Assembly: GCA_900239685.1 (NCBI GenBank)
Contig: OENT01000112.1
Coordinates: 1 to 64,000, forward strand
Length of the DNA: 64,000 nt
Reading direction: 5' to 3'
From: Rotaria macrura
Lineage: Eukaryota > Rotifera > Eurotatoria > Philodinida > Philodinidae
Part shown: piece after piece, positions 63,301 through 64,000 of the stretch
Layout of the letters: each line of letters opens with the position of its first letter
Position numbering within the stretch: position 1 is the stretch's first letter
The notes under the pieces: generated by a model
What the model was told of the DNA's origin: nothing
The model's database searches: none
What the model saw: the letters and a program-made list of their open reading frames with translations, nothing else
Program-made: the position numbers and the translations under genes

Positions 63301-64000
63301 TGTTTTAATTCCCGATTTCTACAACTATACATTCTATTACGATGATATGCTTTCACCCTCATGCTCACCATTATTAACATTCATTCACTAAGGTCTACTC
63401 CTATTTAAATGATGATCATTGCCACCGTGCATTCTCATCTCAAGAGATTTAAAATTTAGATATTTTTCTACCATGGGATGATGTAAAATAAATGTATGAT
63501 TATCTTTCGATTAGTTCAAGTGTATTCTATTTTTCCTAAGACATAAAAATCTTTCATACTGCAAAAAAAAACGAATTCTTTAATAACTTGCAATTCGTAA
63601 ATTTTCAAACGACATAGTATTGATTCGATGCTTGCCTTGTCTTTTATAGCAGTTGAAGAAAATATTATTTATGTATGTTAATAAAATTTTCTTTTATTTT
63701 TAGCGTATTATATTTCGTTCATCCAATTCCATGATCGTAACATGGTCTGAAACTTATCTTCGTACATCTTTAGCTAATGCATTTAATGCGATTCGTTCGT
63801 CACCACCGAACATATCAAGCTATTTAATAGAACCGATACCAATCGTTCAACGTAATGTACATGTGACACCTACACCTGCAACGCAGCTAGGTACTTTAGT
63901 TAACAAAACTGATCATGAACGTGAAGCAACAACATCAACAGGAACTACATCATCAACGAATGCATCGTGGAAATCAAACTTACCTGATGTTTGTATTCAT
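57326..64000 (+). CDS. BAG6: BAG6 (BAT3/Scythe) homologue, 3' end beyond window
   Basis: Twenty-one exons so far: 57326-57388, 57450-57567, 57623-57837, 57904-57975, 58347-58484, 58545-58927, 58985-59096, 59168-59431, 59489-59614, 59670-59907, 59977-60096, 60188-60535, 61183-61634, 61700-61772, 61830-62246, 62308-62418, 62480-62615, 62665-62764, 62827-62926, 62994-63121, 63704-64000 (open); 1337 aa to the edge. Residues 1-78 form the ubiquitin-like domain (RQRLIFQGKVLQDDTKLID … VHFVERAEP, where human has KQRLIYQGRVLQDDKKL…HLVERAPP). A GHGVDINIDFG block precedes the helical DUF3538-like part. Long low-complexity Pro/Gln/Ser/Thr segments include polyQ near 61396-61427 and poly-Ser/Thr near 62085-62145. 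A conserved helical C-terminal part follows. BAG6 holds hydrophobic and tail-anchored clients and routes them to GET/TRC40 or the proteasome. The C-terminal BAG-like domain is likely beyond the edge. Donors of exons 3 and 9 are weak (GTCCGT, GTCTCT). Confidence 0.93.
60536..61182 (+). other. Long BAG6 intron (0.65 kb)
   Basis: Phase 1 intron; no exon or element recognised inside. Confidence 0.5.
61396..61427 (+). repeat. Polyglutamine tract in BAG6
   Basis: About ten CAG/CAA codons in a run inside exon 13. Mixed codons make slippage less likely. Confidence 0.8.
62085..62150 (+). repeat. Serine/threonine homopolymer tract in BAG6
   Basis: A run of TCA/TCG/TCC-type Ser codons followed by ACA/ACG-type Thr codons in exon 15, making a disordered linker. 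Confidence 0.75.
63122..63703 (+). other. BAG6 intron (0.58 kb)
   Basis: Phase 0 intron with a clear TTTTTAG acceptor; nothing else recognised. Confidence 0.5.

Overview
This is a nuclear, animal-type genomic window. It is AT-rich, its introns are GT-AG, and every gene I can name has a clear animal homologue. Most introns are 50-80 bp, mixed with some of 0.7-3.5 kb. At 8 of the 9 genes whose start is visible, a 3' splice-type AG lies 0-63 nt upstream of the ATG, and several same-strand genes are only 53-196 bp apart. This pattern suggests an animal that uses spliced-leader trans-splicing. A bdelloid rotifer (Rotaria-like) is my best guess. That is inference; a flatworm or another lophotrochozoan is not excluded by sequence alone.

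Layout. 1-2763: no gene seen. 2764-5786 (+): ABCG (white/scarlet-like) half transporter. 5948-7912 (+): four-EF-hand protein, 161 bp behind it. 8035-12219 (-): AKAP17A. 12288-14323 (-): NUDT6, 68 bp upstream of AKAP17A on the same strand, with 8-nt and 10-nt coding microexons. 15211-17886 (+): class I histone deacetylase (HDAC1/2), head-to-head with NUDT6. 17887-25325: about 7.4 kb without an intact gene but with several inverted-repeat elements, including a small hAT-type MITE with a perfect 8-bp target duplication. 25326-26065 (+): HP1-like chromodomain protein. 28604-29754 (-): pICln (CLNS1A). 29951-50008 (-): CEP290 in 36 exons, about 2029 aa. 50062-55805 (-): CCDC138, whose stop is 53 bp from the CEP290 start. 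57326 to past 64000 (+): BAG6, open at the window edge.

Gene models were rebuilt by hand: exon frames were joined across introns and checked for divisibility by three, and residues were compared with remembered family motifs. Exon sums close exactly for all nine complete genes. No alignment, RNA evidence or database search was available.

How genes may work together. CCDC138 and CEP290 are both centrosome/cilium proteins and are arranged like two cistrons of one transcript, with pICln (snRNP/Sm assembly) next in line. NUDT6 and AKAP17A form a second tight pair. HDAC1/2 and HP1 are both chromatin-silencing factors but are separated by 7.4 kb. I found no CRISPR array, rRNA, convincing tRNA or bacterial-type operon. 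The most interesting signals are the candidate trans-spliced operons, the NUDT6 microexons, a cassette-like CEP290 exon with an in-frame stop, and a family of foldback/hAT-like mobile elements.
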